Assembly: GCA_965234365.1 (NCBI GenBank)
Contig: OZ248345.1
Span: forward strand, 372,001 to 436,000
DNA length: 64,000 bases
From: Planktophila grossartii
Lineage (GTDB): Bacteria > Actinomycetota > Actinomycetes > Nanopelagicales > Nanopelagicaceae
Direction of reading: 5' to 3'
Positions 34,548 through 43,994 of this stretch are shown here, piece after piece. Made by a program: the position numbers and the translations under genes. The notes under the pieces are model-generated. The model had not been told where the DNA came from, ran no database searches, and saw only the letters and a list, made by a program, of their open reading frames with translations. Within the stretch, counting starts at the first letter, position 1; every line of letters starts with the position of its first letter.

Positions 34548-37019
34548 GTGAGTACTGAACGCGAACACGCGGCATACGATTTTGCATACGTGCAAGAGAA
34601 GTGGCTGCCGATTTGGGACAAGCTCGAGCCATTTAAATCTGGTCGAGCAGATGATGCACGCCCAAAGAAGTATGTACTCGATATGTTCCCTTACCCATCA
34701 GGTGATCTTCATATGGGCCATGCCGAGGCATATGCACTTGGCGATGTCATCGCTCGTTACTGGATTCAAAAAGGTTTTAACGTCATGCATCCAATCGGTT
34801 GGGATGCATTTGGATTGCCTGCAGAAAATGCTGCAATCAAGCGCAATGAAGATCCACGAATCTGGACATACGAGAACATTGCTACCCAGAAAGCTTCAAT
34901 GCGTCGATACGCATGTTCATTCGACTGGGATCGCGTCTTCAACACATGCGACCCTGAGTACTACAAGTGGAATCAGTGGCTCTTTACCAAACTTCACGAC
35001 CGTGGCTTGGCTTACCGCAAAGATTCTGCAGTTAACTGGTGCCCAGGTTGCCAGACAGTATTAGCAAATGAACAGGTAGTAGCGGGCTTATGCGAACGCT
35101 GCGATTCTGCTGTTACAAAGAAGAAGCTCAACCAGTGGTACTTCAAGATCACTGATTATGCAGATCGCTTACTCGATGACATGTCAGAGCTCGAAGGAAA
35201 GTGGCCAGAAAAAGTTCTGCTCATGCAGCGCAACTGGATCGGTCGCTCACAAGGCGCCAATGTCAATTTCGTCATCGAAGGTCGCACCGAGCCAGTAACT
35301 ATCTACACAACTCGTCCCGATACTTTGTACGGTGCAACATTTATGGTTGTTGCAGCTGACTCAGCTCTCGCTGCAGAACTTGCAGCAGGCACACCTGTTG
35401 AAGCTGAATTCACTTCGTATCTAGAAAAGATTAAGGCAGCATCAGATATCGATCGCCTTGCAACAGATCGTCCTAAATCTGGTGTTGATCTCAAGCGCTT
35501 TGCAATCAACCCAGTTAATGGCGAGAAGCTTCCTATCTGGGCATCTGACTATGTACTCGCAGATTACGGAACCGGCGCAATCATGGCTGTTCCAGCTCAC
35601 GATCAGCGCGACCTCGACTTTGCCAAGGCCATGGGACTTCCTGTTCGAGTTGTTGTTGAAACCAGCGAAGAAGATCCGAATGAGACTGGCGTTGCTACAA
35701 CTGGCGATGGAAAACTTATTAACTCTGGCGCACTTAACGGATTAACTAAGGTCGATGCAATCGCTGCCATTAATAAGCAGTTAGAGGCAGATAAACTCGG
35801 ACAAGCTGCACGTAACTATCGTCTTCGCGACTGGCTTGTATCTCGCCAGCGTTACTGGGGCACACCAATTCCTATCGTTCACTGCGATAAGTGCGGCGAA
35901 GTAGCTGTTCCAGATTCTGAACTTCCATTGCTCTTGCCTGATGCAAAGGGACTCGACCTCAAGCCAAAGGGTCAATCACCACTGGCTGCAGCAACTGAAT
36001 GGGTCAACACCAAGTGCCCTAAGTGTGCAGGTCCTGCGATGCGCGATACCGACACCATGGATACATTCGTCGACTCTTCTTGGTACTACTTGCGTTATCC
36101 CTCATCAACTAATGCAACCGAACCATTTAACCGCGCAGATGTTGATACCTGGTTGCCAGTTGATCAATATGTCGGCGGCGTAACCCACGCAATCTTGCAC
36201 CTTTTGTATTCACGCTTCTTCACCAAAGTCTTGTACGACATGAAGATGCTCTCATTCACCGAACCATTTACACGCCTTCTCAACCAAGGAATGGTTGTTA
36301 TGGATGGCTCTGCGATGTCGAAATCTCGCGGCAACCTTGTGCGACTTTCTGATGAACTTGAAAACCACGGCGTCGATGCAATTCGTCTCTCAATGGTCTT
36401 CTCAGGTCCGCCTGAAGATGACGTTGATTGGTCAGATGTTTCTCCATCAGGATCTGTTAAATTCTTAAGCCGCGCTTGGCGTCTATCAGGTGATGTCACA
36501 TCAGCACCCGGCGTTGACTTCAGTACCGGCGAGCTCTCATTACGTAAAGCAACGCATAAAGCTCTTCACGATGCTGGCTTTGCAGTTGAATCATTCCGCT
36601 TCAACGTAGCTGTAGCTCGCGTGATGGAGCTCGTCAATGCAACCCGTAAGGCAATTGATTCTGGTTGTGGCCCGGCAGATCCTGCAGTCCGTGAAGCAAC
36701 CGAGGCGACAGCAATCATGTTGTCTCTTGTTGCTCCATTCACAGCAGAGGAAATGTGGGAGCGCCTCGGCCATAAGCCAGCTATCGCAACTGCCGGATGG
36801 CCTGCAGTAGATCCAGCCCTACTTGTGGATGATGAAGTTGAAGCTGTTATTCAAATCAACGGCAAGATTAAAGATCGTATGAGCGTATCTCCAACGATTT
36901 CAGATGCTGACTTCGAAGCTGCAGCCCTTGCTCTTCCTTCGATTATTGCTGAACTTAATGGTGCCACCCCTAAGAAGGTTATTGCTCGCGCACCAAAGCT
37001 CGTCAATATCGTTCTGTAA
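34548..37019 (+). CDS. leuS: Leucyl-tRNA synthetase
   Basis: This 823-aa class I synthetase has the HIGH motif in PYPSGDLHMGHAEAYA, an editing domain (with TRPDTLYGATFMV and the Asp-rich DYGTGAIMAVPAHDQRD), KMSKS as SAMSKSRGN, and the anticodon and C-terminal domains. The GTG start at 34548 is 2 nt after the end of tRNA-Ala; AAYDFAYVQEKW just after it matches the LeuS N-terminus, so a later start is unlikely. There is no Shine-Dalgarno except inside the tRNA. Confidence 0.95.
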   Translation: MSTEREHAAYDFAYVQEKWLPIWDKLEPFKSGRADDARPKKYVLDMFPYPSGDLHMGHAEAYALGDVIARYWIQKGFNVMHPIGWDAFGLPAENAAIKRNEDPRIWTYENIATQKASMRRYACSFDWDRVFNTCDPEYYKWNQWLFTKLHDRGLAYRKDSAVNWCPGCQTVLANEQVVAGLCERCDSAVTKKKLNQWYFKITDYADRLLDDMSELEGKWPEKVLLMQRNWIGRSQGANVNFVIEGRTEPVTIYTTRPDTLYGATFMVVAADSALAAELAAGTPVEAEFTSYLEKIKAASDIDRLATDRPKSGVDLKRFAINPVNGEKLPIWASDYVLADYGTGAIMAVPAHDQRDLDFAKAMGLPVRVVVETSEEDPNETGVATTGDGKLINSGALNGLTKVDAIAAINKQLEADKLGQAARNYRLRDWLVSRQRYWGTPIPIVHCDKCGEVAVPDSELPLLLPDAKGLDLKPKGQSPLAAATEWVNTKCPKCAGPAMRDTDTMDTFVDSSWYYLRYPSSTNATEPFNRADVDTWLPVDQYVGGVTHAILHLLYSRFFTKVLYDMKMLSFTEPFTRLLNQGMVVMDGSAMSKSRGNLVRLSDELENHGVDAIRLSMVFSGPPEDDVDWSDVSPSGSVKFLSRAWRLSGDVTSAPGVDFSTGELSLRKATHKALHDAGFAVESFRFNVAVARVMELVNATRKAIDSGCGPADPAVREATEATAIMLSLVAPFTAEEMWERLGHKPAIATAGWPAVDPALLVDDEVEAVIQINGKIKDRMSVSPTISDADFEAAALALPSIIAELNGATPKKVIARAPKLVNIVL

Positions 37020-37904
37020 TCAACAGTTCAAATCTAAGAACTCATTCATCACACGTTGGTATTTCGCTGCCTCTTCAACGTAGGAGAGGTGGCTGGATTC
37101 TTCAAAGAGTTCCCAGCGAGATCCCTTAATTCCAGATAAATATGCACTTGCCGTCGATGCCATGCACTCGTCATATTTTCCAGACATGATCAGAGTTGGA
37201 GCAATGATGCGATCAAGTCGATCTGTAACAACATGCCCTGCCAGGGTTCCGTTGCACATCAGCTCTGAGGGCCCCCACATTGAGTTATATACATTCTGAT
37301 CAGCAAGGGCTTCATCGAATACCTCGACAAGATCCGGAGGCATAGGCACGCGGATTACATGCTTGTCGTAAAACTTAAAGGCCGCTTCCATGTATTCCTC
37401 AGTTGTAGTTGTTCCAGCTTCTTCATGTTTGATTATGACTGATGAAATTTCCGGAGGCATTTCAGCGAGAAGTTCTTTCACTCCAGCGACCCACGTATCA
37501 GTATCACCAAGTGGGCTTGAGAGGATGAGCGCCTTCAAACCTTGTGGCTGAGTAATGGCGATTTCTGCAGCGAGTAAGCCTCCCCATGAGTGTCCGTTAA
37601 TTGCAAAATTGTCAGCAATTCCTAAATGGTTGATGAGTTGATGAAACTCTTTTACAAAGATATCGACTTGCCAGAAATCAGCTGGTTTCTCTTTGAGGCC
37701 AGAGGATGCGCCGCAACCAAGTTGGTCGTACCAGACAGCGGGGCGGTCAGATTTCTGCGCATATCCCGTAATCGTTGCGCAGCTCTTACCTAAGAACCCT
37801 GGACCTCCATGAAGAGCAACGAGTGGAGTCTTGCCAGATTTAAGGTCACCGATTACGGCGTATGCAGTCTCGCCGAGTTCCCATTTCAAAGTTCCTGTAG
37901 TCAT
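37020..37904 (-). CDS. Alpha/beta hydrolase, proline iminopeptidase-like
   Basis: The protein has 294 aa: oxyanion motif HGGPGFLG, nucleophile Ser106 in NGHSWGGL, Asp in MSGKYDE and His in EESSHLSY. This fits peptidase family S33 (proline iminopeptidase), which removes N-terminal proline from short peptides; an amide or ester hydrolase role cannot be excluded. Its stop abuts the leuS stop with no gap. TACTTT (minus strand, 37911-37916) 6 nt before the ATG indicates a leaderless promoter. Confidence 0.85.
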   Translation of the reverse strand: MTTGTLKWELGETAYAVIGDLKSGKTPLVALHGGPGFLGKSCATITGYAQKSDRPAVWYDQLGCGASSGLKEKPADFWQVDIFVKEFHQLINHLGIADNFAINGHSWGGLLAAEIAITQPQGLKALILSSPLGDTDTWVAGVKELLAEMPPEISSVIIKHEEAGTTTTEEYMEAAFKFYDKHVIRVPMPPDLVEVFDEALADQNVYNSMWGPSELMCNGTLAGHVVTDRLDRIIAPTLIMSGKYDECMASTASAYLSGIKGSRWELFEESSHLSYVEEAAKYQRVMNEFLDLNC

Positions 37905-37984
37905 CGCACGAAAGTATCACCGAGATATGCACAAGGGAATGCCTTTATGGCTAAAAGTTGACCTGTATCCCTCATCATCCGCGG

Positions 37985-38596
37985 ATGGAAAATGAATATC
38001 TCTCACACATAAAAAATTGGTGGGGCGATCTCCACTACTCATCGCTACAGAGACGCGGGCTTGCAATTATTGCGGGCCTTGTCGTTGCTATCACTGCGCT
38101 CTTCGTCATGCGCGGTTCCTCACAAGAAGTAGTTGCAGCACCTGCGCCTCTTGAGATTGAAAGTATCTCGATACAGACCTTGATGGTCGATGTAGCCGGA
38201 GCTGTTGTTAATCCTGGTGTGTATTCGCTTCCCCTGAACGCACGCGTTGTTGAAGCAATCAAGGCCGCTGGCGGTTTGAAGAAAGGTGCTGACACTTCGG
38301 ATATCAATCAGGCGCGCATCCTGAAAGATGGAGAACAGATATATGTATATCCGGCTGCGTTAAGTGGAAATGGCGGAGTATCCCGACCTGCAATCCGTAA
38401 GAACGGCCCCATCATGATTAACCGGGCAACGGTGAAAGATTTTGAATCACTGGATGGAATTGGTCCTGTGCTCGCTAATCGCATCGTCACATATCGAAAG
38501 ACGAATGGGCCATTTAGCGCTATTGAAGATCTCTTGAAAGTTCCTGGTATCGGACAGAGCAAATTCGCACAGTTCAAAGAGAAGCTGCGCGTGTAA
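37985..38596 (+). CDS. comEA: ComEA-type DNA-binding protein
   Basis: The protein has 203 aa from the ATG at 37985 (a TTG 9 codons upstream is the alternative). An N-terminal membrane helix (about 25-42) is followed by a SLBB domain (VDVAGAVVNPGVYSLP) and a C-terminal helix-hairpin-helix pair (LDGIGPVLANRIVTYR and LLKVPGIGQSKFAQF). It binds incoming DNA at the membrane and hands it to ComEC, encoded next. Confidence 0.9.
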   Translation: MENEYLSHIKNWWGDLHYSSLQRRGLAIIAGLVVAITALFVMRGSSQEVVAAPAPLEIESISIQTLMVDVAGAVVNPGVYSLPLNARVVEAIKAAGGLKKGADTSDINQARILKDGEQIYVYPAALSGNGGVSRPAIRKNGPIMINRATVKDFESLDGIGPVLANRIVTYRKTNGPFSAIEDLLKVPGIGQSKFAQFKEKLRV

Positions 38597-38700
38597 TCGA
38601 TAGCCGCGCCCTCGCACTGGGGGCGGCGGTATGGATTGGCGCATTACTGCAAAGTTGGAGCGCACCGTGGAGAATCTCTGCGGTTGCGCTCCTTTGTGCG

Positions 38701-40716
38701 TTGATAACACGAGGTCATAAACGCTCTATCGTCCTTATTGTTGCCTTACTTGTTGGTGCATCAGTGATGTCGATTCGTATTGGTGCGCTGCAATCAAGTG
38801 CCATCCATCAGTATCGAAACTCCTCAACAGAAGTGGTTGTGCAAGTAACCACCGACCCAACGCGAGTAGCGCCGAAGATCCTTGGTACTTCATTTGCACC
38901 CACATCCTTTAGCTTTATCGGGCAGGCAGTTGAAGTAGATAAACGATTCACACTCCGCATACCTGTTCGCGTCATTGCATCTACTCGAAGCGTCGATGGC
39001 TTACTGCCTGGACAGAAAATACGTGTCACAGCCGAAGTGTTGGCAAGTAAAGAGAAGCGAGTAGCTGCTCTTCTGATTGTCAGTCACCGCGTTGAAGTGA
39101 TGACGCCACCTTCGTTGTGGGCACGTTCACTTGCACAGATTCGCTTAGGGCTACGTAACGCCACAGGTACAGGAGATGCAGGTGCGCTCATTCCAGGAAT
39201 GGTCATTGGTGATGTCAGCAAACAGAGCGTGGATTTCAAGAACGATATGCGCAGATCAGGACTCACGCACTTAGTTGCTGTCAGCGGCGCCAACTTTGCG
39301 ATCGTTTCAACTTTTGTCTTGTGGGGAATGCAATTCTTCTTCCGTCGCATCAACTATCGATTGATAGCTACGGCTATCTCGCTCACTGCATTCATTGCAC
39401 TCGTGCGTCCATCGCCATCTGTATTACGCGCCGCAGCAATGGCGGCGGTCTTGCTCTTCGCACATGGAACTCGGCAAGGAAGAGATTCGCTACCGGCGCT
39501 TGGCTTTGCAATTGGTGCCGTTGTGATTGCCGATCCCTTTCAAGCGCGCGACCCGGGTTTTGCACTCTCCGTGCTTGCAACAGCAGGGCTCTTATTACTT
39601 GCACCAAAGATTAAGCCAAAGGTTTTGGCGCCACCTATTGCTGCGATGGTCTTCTGCGCACCCGTGATTGTTGCGATATCCGGATACATCAGCCCCATGA
39701 GCGTCCTAGCTAACCTACTTGCAGCACCTGCAGTCACGCCCATCACCATTGTGGGATTTATAGCGGCGCTGATTTCACCGATAGCCCCACCGATTTCGTG
39801 GGCGTTGATATTTCTTATCAAACCATTTGCAGCATGGATTGCATGGGTTGCTCGATGGTCTGCGCAATACCCAGTCTTTACCTTAAAGACAGGGCTCTAC
39901 GGATTTATTGCAGCAGCTGCAATCGTTGCACTGATCTATTTTGGGCGGGCTAAGTTTGCGGTTGCTCTACTCATACTCATCATCTCCATCTCGTGGTTAC
40001 AGCGATTTCCTGCAGGAGATTGGCAGGTTGCTAATTGCGATATCGGACAAGGGGATGCGATGGTTATTAATCTCCACCACCATCGTGCAATTGTGATTGA
40101 TGTGGGGCCAGACCCACAGTTGATGGATAGATGTTTACATCAGTTAGGAATCACGGAGATTCCATTGCTCATACTTACTCATATCCATGCCGATCATGTT
40201 GGGGGATTGCAAGGTGTGAAGAAACACCGCAGAGTCGGAATAACGTGGTTTGGAAATATCAAGGCAGGAACCCATGCGCGCATCGACAATATTGATATCG
40301 ATGTGAAGTGGCCGCGAGCCACGGATTTCGATGGCAACCCCAACAATTCGAGTATCGCTGCAACATTCACATCTCCGAATTTCACTCTCTTCGCAGCCGG
40401 CGATATAGAACCTCCGGTGCAAGCGCAGCTCATCTCACAGATAGGTCACGTAGACATCTATAAAGTCGCACATCATGGTTCTCGCTACCAAGATTTCGAT
40501 TTGATGCGCGAACTCTCACCTTCGGTTGCAGTCATTAGCGTCGGAACCGGCAATAGCTACGGACATCCCGCACCTGGCACTATCTCGGCTCTGAAGCAGT
40601 TACACGCTAAGGTATTGCGTACAGATATCGATGGCGCTGTTGCTATCCGGGCTAAGCGTCACCGATTATCTATCCAACGAAGCAAGCGCTGGGCTCATTT
40701 ATTCTTCTGGAGTTGA
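38701..40716 (+). CDS. comEC: ComEC/Rec2-type DNA uptake channel
   Basis: From the first canonical in-frame start (TTG 38701) it has 671 aa. It carries a membrane competence domain (LTHLVAVSGANFAIV, VRPSPSVLRAAAMAAV) and a C-terminal metallo-beta-lactamase-like domain (DIGQGDAM, LILTHIHADHVGG, KVAHHGSRY). The frame is open upstream to 38527, and bases 38596-38700 encode a plausible N-terminus (IDSRALALGAAVWIGALL), so the true start is probably an uncommon codon such as ATC at 38596 overlapping the comEA stop, giving about 706 aa. Confidence 0.9.
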   Translation: MITRGHKRSIVLIVALLVGASVMSIRIGALQSSAIHQYRNSSTEVVVQVTTDPTRVAPKILGTSFAPTSFSFIGQAVEVDKRFTLRIPVRVIASTRSVDGLLPGQKIRVTAEVLASKEKRVAALLIVSHRVEVMTPPSLWARSLAQIRLGLRNATGTGDAGALIPGMVIGDVSKQSVDFKNDMRRSGLTHLVAVSGANFAIVSTFVLWGMQFFFRRINYRLIATAISLTAFIALVRPSPSVLRAAAMAAVLLFAHGTRQGRDSLPALGFAIGAVVIADPFQARDPGFALSVLATAGLLLLAPKIKPKVLAPPIAAMVFCAPVIVAISGYISPMSVLANLLAAPAVTPITIVGFIAALISPIAPPISWALIFLIKPFAAWIAWVARWSAQYPVFTLKTGLYGFIAAAAIVALIYFGRAKFAVALLILIISISWLQRFPAGDWQVANCDIGQGDAMVINLHHHRAIVIDVGPDPQLMDRCLHQLGITEIPLLILTHIHADHVGGLQGVKKHRRVGITWFGNIKAGTHARIDNIDIDVKWPRATDFDGNPNNSSIAATFTSPNFTLFAAGDIEPPVQAQLISQIGHVDIYKVAHHGSRYQDFDLMRELSPSVAVISVGTGNSYGHPAPGTISALKQLHAKVLRTDIDGAVAIRAKRHRLSIQRSKRWAHLFFWS

Positions 40717-40736
40717 TTTAAAGAGAGGAGCAAGTC

Positions 40737-41687
40737 ATGAATGATTTCTACCTGCTCCTCGGCTCCGAAGGCGCACTCGCAGATCGCGCTCTGGCTAAAT
40801 TGCAGGCGCAACTCAGGGAAGAGAAAGCTGAATTCACCACCATCGATGCATCCGATGCGCTGGTGGGAGATATCGCCGATGCCCTTGCACCGTCTCTCTT
40901 CTCTGAACGTCGCGCTCTCATCATCAAAGATTTGCAAGACCTTCCCGAAGATTCCAAGGCAGAAGTAACTCGCTACCTCGATCAACCAGATCCCACTATG
41001 ACAGTCATCTTCGTTCATAAAGGGGGCGTCAAAGGTAAGGCGCTACTTGATGCCATCAAGAAGATTAAGCCCGAGATAATTCCTTGCGATGCCATCAAGA
41101 AAGAATCAGAGAAAGAAGATTTCGTTAAAGGCTTATTCCAAGATGCAGGACGTAAAGCAACGCCAGGTGCCATCAAGGCAATGGTCGGTGCACTCGGCAC
41201 TGATTTACGCGAACTTCAATCTGCAGTTTCACAGATTGCACTCGATGCACCTGCTGGTGCTATCGATGAAGCGATGGTCGATAAATTCCATCAAGGTCGC
41301 ATAGAAACAACTGGATTCGATGTGGCAGATGCAACCATCGACGGTAACTTGCCTGTTGCACTGATTACTTTGCGCAGCGCACTTGAAACTGGAACCGATC
41401 CCGTCATGGTCACCTCTGCAATTGCTTCTTCACTTCGTTCACTTGCAAAAGTTTCAGGAACAAATCGCGGAACAAAATCATTTGAACTAGCAGGCCAACT
41501 CGGAATGGCTCCGTGGCAGATTGATAAAGCGCGTCGCCAGCTTCAATCCTGGACTCCACGTGGAATCGCAACAGCCGTCGAGGCGATCGCCAAGGCCGAT
41601 GCCGATGTGAAGGGGGCCTCATCTGACCCCATCTTCGCGCTGGAGAAAGCCCTCCAAACCATCACCGCAGCCCACGGCCAGCGCTAA
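40737..41687 (+). CDS. holA: DNA polymerase III subunit delta
   Basis: This 316-aa clamp-loader wrench subunit has N-terminal FYLLLGSEGALADRAL, ALAPSLFSERRALIIKDL, and the C-terminal collar region with FDVADATIDGNLPVALITL and QLGMAPWQIDKARRQL. It opens the beta clamp together with the DnaX complex. A strong Shine-Dalgarno (GAGAGGAG) precedes the ATG. Confidence 0.93.
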   Translation: MNDFYLLLGSEGALADRALAKLQAQLREEKAEFTTIDASDALVGDIADALAPSLFSERRALIIKDLQDLPEDSKAEVTRYLDQPDPTMTVIFVHKGGVKGKALLDAIKKIKPEIIPCDAIKKESEKEDFVKGLFQDAGRKATPGAIKAMVGALGTDLRELQSAVSQIALDAPAGAIDEAMVDKFHQGRIETTGFDVADATIDGNLPVALITLRSALETGTDPVMVTSAIASSLRSLAKVSGTNRGTKSFELAGQLGMAPWQIDKARRQLQSWTPRGIATAVEAIAKADADVKGASSDPIFALEKALQTITAAHGQR

Positions 41688-41791
41688 TTTCCCCTTCAAT
41701 CTCGATTTTGGGGTGACCCCCCTGCGCTGATAACCTACGCGTCTGCACAAATCACAAGGTTTGGCTAAATCACACAGACGGAGCAATACAC

Positions 41792-42061
41792 GTGGCAAAT
41801 ATCAAGTCGCAGATCAAGCGTATTAAGACAAACGAGAAGGCATACCTTCGCAACAAGTCTGTCTCATCATCAATCAAGACTGCTGTTCGCAAGTTCCGCG
41901 AAGCTGTCGTAAAGGGTGACGCTGCTGCAACCACTGCAGAACTCCGCGCAGCTTCAAAGGCTCTCGACGTTGCAGTATCAAAGGGTGTTATTCACAAGAA
42001 CGCTGCTGCTAATAAGAAGTCTTCAATGGCTAAGGCTGCTGCTAAAGCCGGCGTTCGTTAA
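41792..42061 (+). CDS. rpsT: 30S ribosomal protein S20
   Basis: This 89-aa basic helical protein has the family start MANIKSQIKRIKTNEKAYLRN and the end GVIHKNAAANKKSSMAKAA. It starts at GTG. TAACCT at 41731-41736 is a possible -10, leaving a leader of about 50 nt; a small GGGGTGACCCC hairpin lies just before it. Confidence 0.96.
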   Translation: MANIKSQIKRIKTNEKAYLRNKSVSSSIKTAVRKFREAVVKGDAAATTAELRAASKALDVAVSKGVIHKNAAANKKSSMAKAAAKAGVR

Positions 42062-42107
42062 TTCATCGCCAACCTTCTTAGATAATCCAAAGGTAAAGGT
42101 CTCTTAA

Positions 42108-43988
42108 GTGCCTGCAATATCCATTGCTAAGGCGCCACAGCCCGCATCTACAAATCCGGCGCAGATCCGTAATTTCTGCATCATCGCCCATATCGATCAC
42201 GGTAAATCAACTCTTGCCGATCGCATGCTCCAAATTACTGAGGTAGTTGAAGCTCGCAATATGCGCGCGCAGTATCTCGATCGCATGGATATCGAACGCG
42301 AACGCGGAATCACTATTAAATCTCAGGCAGTTCGTCTGCCATGGCGCAGCGGTCTTGATGGACAGGAATATGTCCTCAACATGATCGATACACCTGGCCA
42401 CGTCGACTTTACCTACGAAGTTTCACGATCACTTGCTGCATGCGAAGGCGCAGTTTTGCTCGTCGACTGTGCACAAGGAATCGAAGCGCAGACACTTGCC
42501 AACCTTTATCTTGCGATGGAGAACAACCTCACCATCATTCCTGTTCTAAACAAGATCGATCTTCCTAATGCGCAACCAGAAAAGTTTGCCGCAGAACTTG
42601 CCGGCCTGATCGGTTGCAAAGTCGAAGATGTGCTGAAAGTTTCTGGAAAAACTGGCGATGGCGTTGCAGATCTTCTTGATCAGATCATCGCTCAGATTCC
42701 AGCTCCAGTCGGAGATGCCGATGCACCAGCACGCGCACTGATCTTCGACTCTGTCTACGATGCATATCGTGGCGTTGTTACCTACGTGCGCGTTGTCGAT
42801 GGTCGCATCAATCCACGCGAACAGATTCAGATGTTCTCTACAGGTGTTAAGCACGAAGCTCTCGAAGTCGGCGTTATTAGCCCAGAACCGCTCCCATCAA
42901 AGGGTCTTGGCGTTGGTGAAGTAGGTTATTTAATTACCGGCGTAAAAGATGTTCGACAGTCTCGAGTCGGCGACACCATCACGAACTTTGCACGTCCTAC
43001 TAAAGAAGCGCTCGGTGGATATAAAGATCCCAAGCCAATGGTCTTCTCTGGTCTCTTTCCACTTGATGGCGCTGATTTTCCTGTGCTTCGCGATGCTCTC
43101 GAAAAGCTTCAGCTCAACGATGCAGCACTTGTCTACGAACCAGAAAGCTCTGCAGCGCTCGGCTTTGGATTCCGTTGCGGCTTCCTCGGTCTTCTTCACA
43201 TGGAAATTGTCCGCGAACGGCTAGAGCGCGAAGCAAAGCTCAACCTGATTTCAACTGCGCCAAACGTGGTTTATCGCGTCACCATGGAAGATGGCAAAGA
43301 GTTTGTAGTTACCAACCCATCAGAATTTCCTGATGGCAAGATCAATAGCGTCAAAGAACCGATTGTTAAATCAACGATTCTTGCGCCTTCAGAATTTATC
43401 GGAACCATCATGGAGCTCTGCCAAGAGCGCCGTGGCGTAATGCTCGGCATGGATTACATCTCTGAAGATCGCGTTGAAATCCGCTACACACTTCCTCTTG
43501 CAGAAATCGTCTTCGACTTCTTCGATCAATTGAAATCTCGTACACGCGGCTATGCATCTCTAGATTATGAAGAGATGGGCGATGAAGAAGGCAACTTGGT
43601 TAAGGTCGATATCTTGTTGCAGGGCGAAGCGGTCGATGCATTTAGCGCAATTGTTCACCGCGATAAGGCTTACTCATATGGCGTCATGATGACCGGCAAG
43701 TTGCGCGAACTCATTCCTCGCCAGCAGTTCGAAGTTCCTATTCAGGCAGCCATTGGTTCACGCATCATTGCCCGCGAATCTATTCGTGCGATCCGTAAGG
43801 ACGTTCTTGCTAAGTGCTACGGCGGAGATATCTCTCGTAAGCGCAAACTTCTCGAGAAGCAGAAGGAAGGTAAGAAGCGCATGAAGATGGTGGGACGCGT
43901 TGAAGTTCCACAAGAAGCCTTCGTTGCAGCTCTTGCCACCGATGCCGATATCGAAAAGATCAAAGCAGCCCGCAAGCTCGAAGGCTAA
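42108..43988 (+). CDS. lepA: Elongation factor 4 (LepA)
   Basis: This 626-aa ribosomal GTPase has G1 AHIDHGKST, G3 DTPGH, G4 NKID, domains II-V and the LepA C-terminal domain (CYGGDISRKRKLLEKQKEGKKRMK, split here only by description). It back-translocates or helps ribosome assembly. It starts at GTG and lies 6 nt before hemW. Confidence 0.96.
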   Translation: MPAISIAKAPQPASTNPAQIRNFCIIAHIDHGKSTLADRMLQITEVVEARNMRAQYLDRMDIERERGITIKSQAVRLPWRSGLDGQEYVLNMIDTPGHVDFTYEVSRSLAACEGAVLLVDCAQGIEAQTLANLYLAMENNLTIIPVLNKIDLPNAQPEKFAAELAGLIGCKVEDVLKVSGKTGDGVADLLDQIIAQIPAPVGDADAPARALIFDSVYDAYRGVVTYVRVVDGRINPREQIQMFSTGVKHEALEVGVISPEPLPSKGLGVGEVGYLITGVKDVRQSRVGDTITNFARPTKEALGGYKDPKPMVFSGLFPLDGADFPVLRDALEKLQLNDAALVYEPESSAALGFGFRCGFLGLLHMEIVRERLEREAKLNLISTAPNVVYRVTMEDGKEFVVTNPSEFPDGKINSVKEPIVKSTILAPSEFIGTIMELCQERRGVMLGMDYISEDRVEIRYTLPLAEIVFDFFDQLKSRTRGYASLDYEEMGDEEGNLVKVDILLQGEAVDAFSAIVHRDKAYSYGVMMTGKLRELIPRQQFEVPIQAAIGSRIIARESIRAIRKDVLAKCYGGDISRKRKLLEKQKEGKKRMKMVGRVEVPQEAFVAALATDADIEKIKAARKLEG

Positions 43989-43994
43989 ATCGCC

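Noticed and set aside
41700..41725. GGGGTGACCCC hairpin after holA as terminator
   Set aside because: The stem is short and there is no T-run after it; it may be part of the rpsT promoter region only.
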